Assembly: GCA_031180725.1 (NCBI GenBank)
Contig: JAPSLO010000003.1
Span: forward strand, 276,548 to 340,547
Length of the DNA stretch: 64,000 nucleotides
Direction: 5' to 3'
DNA from: Roseomonas sp.
Lineage (GTDB): Bacteria > Pseudomonadota > Alphaproteobacteria > Acetobacterales > Acetobacteraceae
The translations under genes were made by a program, and so were the position numbers. Positions 63,726-64,000 of the stretch are shown piece by piece. Within the stretch, counting starts at the first letter, position 1. Every line of letters starts with the position of its first letter. The notes under the pieces are model-generated. The model saw only the letters and a program-made list of their open reading frames with translations. It did not search any database and had not been told where the DNA came from.

Positions 63726-63859
63726 CAACGGAAGAGCGCCACCATGGCCGAGAGCCAGAGTGTCAGGGCCAGCAGGAAGAAGCCCCCGGCGCGGCGCGCC
63801 ACCAGCGGCAGGCCGGCGAGGATCGGTCGGGCGACCGGAGAGGCAGGGCGCGGGTCCAT
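63725..63859 (-). CDS. 44-residue single-span membrane peptide
   Basis: ATG 63857-63859, stop TGA sharing one base with the XpaC-like ATG (TGATG). The peptide has a hydrophobic helix at about 25-43 (GGFFLLALTLWLSAMVALF) and a Pro/Arg-rich N-terminus. The tight coupling and clear transmembrane pattern support a real gene, the first of a three-gene unit with XpaC- and TelA-like proteins. Confidence 0.65.
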   Translation of the reverse strand: MDPRPASPVARPILAGLPLVARRAGGFFLLALTLWLSAMVALFR

Positions 63860-63928
63860 GGCGCCCCTACACTTTGCCCCGGGGTGGCCCGGCATCAAGG
63901 CCGGGAGGCCCCGGGGAATGCCCCTGCC

Positions 63929-64000
63929 CTACTTCCGGTCCGCCCGCGGATCGAGCGCGTCGCGCAGCCCGTCCCCCACCAGGTTGAAGGCCAAGACCAC
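63929..64000 (-). CDS. Oligopeptide/dipeptide ABC transporter permease, C-terminal end (cut by window edge)
   Basis: Only 23 residues are inside the window. They read LAFNLVGDGLRDALDPR near the stop, the typical end of DppC/OppC permeases. The rest lies beyond base 64000. Confidence 0.8.
   Translation of the reverse strand: MVLAFNLVGDGLRDALDPRADRK

Noticed and set aside
1-64000. CRISPR array, insertion sequence, toxin-antitoxin or restriction system
   Set aside because: I saw no regularly spaced repeats, no transposase or nuclease motifs and no terminal inverted repeats flanking a gene.

Overview
The window is 64 kb of very GC-rich DNA with dense, overlapping gene starts and stops. Its gene content (paired DUF1800/DUF1501 genes, cox-type molybdenum-hydroxylase accessory genes, fused CysNC, paired TelA/XpaC genes) suggests an alphaproteobacterium, most likely Acetobacteraceae (Roseomonas-like). 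This placement is inference from gene content and composition; there is no rRNA to test it.

Left part (1-31.9 kb) is a surface-glycan locus. It holds the end of a UDP-glucose dehydrogenase, sulfate activation (cysD, cysNC) with an SLC13-type permease, dTDP-rhamnose synthesis (rfbC-D-A-B) and CMP-Kdo supply (kdsA-kdsB-kdsD). A tRNA-Pro(TGG) lies upstream of kdsA. Then come two large multidomain proteins with GT8-type C-terminal domains, a GT61 glycosyltransferase, an unrecognised 349-residue protein and four genes of sulfotransferase type. A secreted DUF1501 protein and its DUF1800 partner sit among them. PAPS-forming genes and several sulfotransferases in one locus make a sulfated cell-surface polysaccharide the simplest reading. 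The two large glycosyltransferases share a 1397-bp block with a single synonymous difference, although their N-terminal halves are clearly diverged. This is the strongest sign of recent gene conversion or duplication in the window.

Middle part (31.9-46 kb) is metabolism: a histone-deacetylase-fold hydrolase, a TPP riboswitch controlling an HMP/thiamine-precursor ABC transporter (thiZ-X-Y-like), a DUF188 protein, a PrpB-type lyase, a fungal-type cytosine deaminase, an NhaD-like antiporter, and a tight operon coxG-coxD-coxE-xdhC(N)-xdhC(C)-mocA/moeA-like. That operon matures molybdenum hydroxylases, but no structural hydroxylase genes lie beside it. A methyltransferase ends the block.

Right part (46-64 kb) holds two tandem TPR-glycosyltransferase paralogues behind an amidase, a small lipoprotein, an MFS transporter, a Gfo/Idh oxidoreductase, RidA, a secreted CHAP-domain protein, a cupin, an operon of P450, a 33-codon micro-ORF and an LpxL-family acyltransferase, a zinc alcohol dehydrogenase, a second GT61 enzyme, and a coupled cluster of a 44-residue membrane peptide, XpaC-like and TelA-like proteins. 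The window ends inside an oligopeptide ABC permease. I saw no rRNA, CRISPR array, transposase or integrase.
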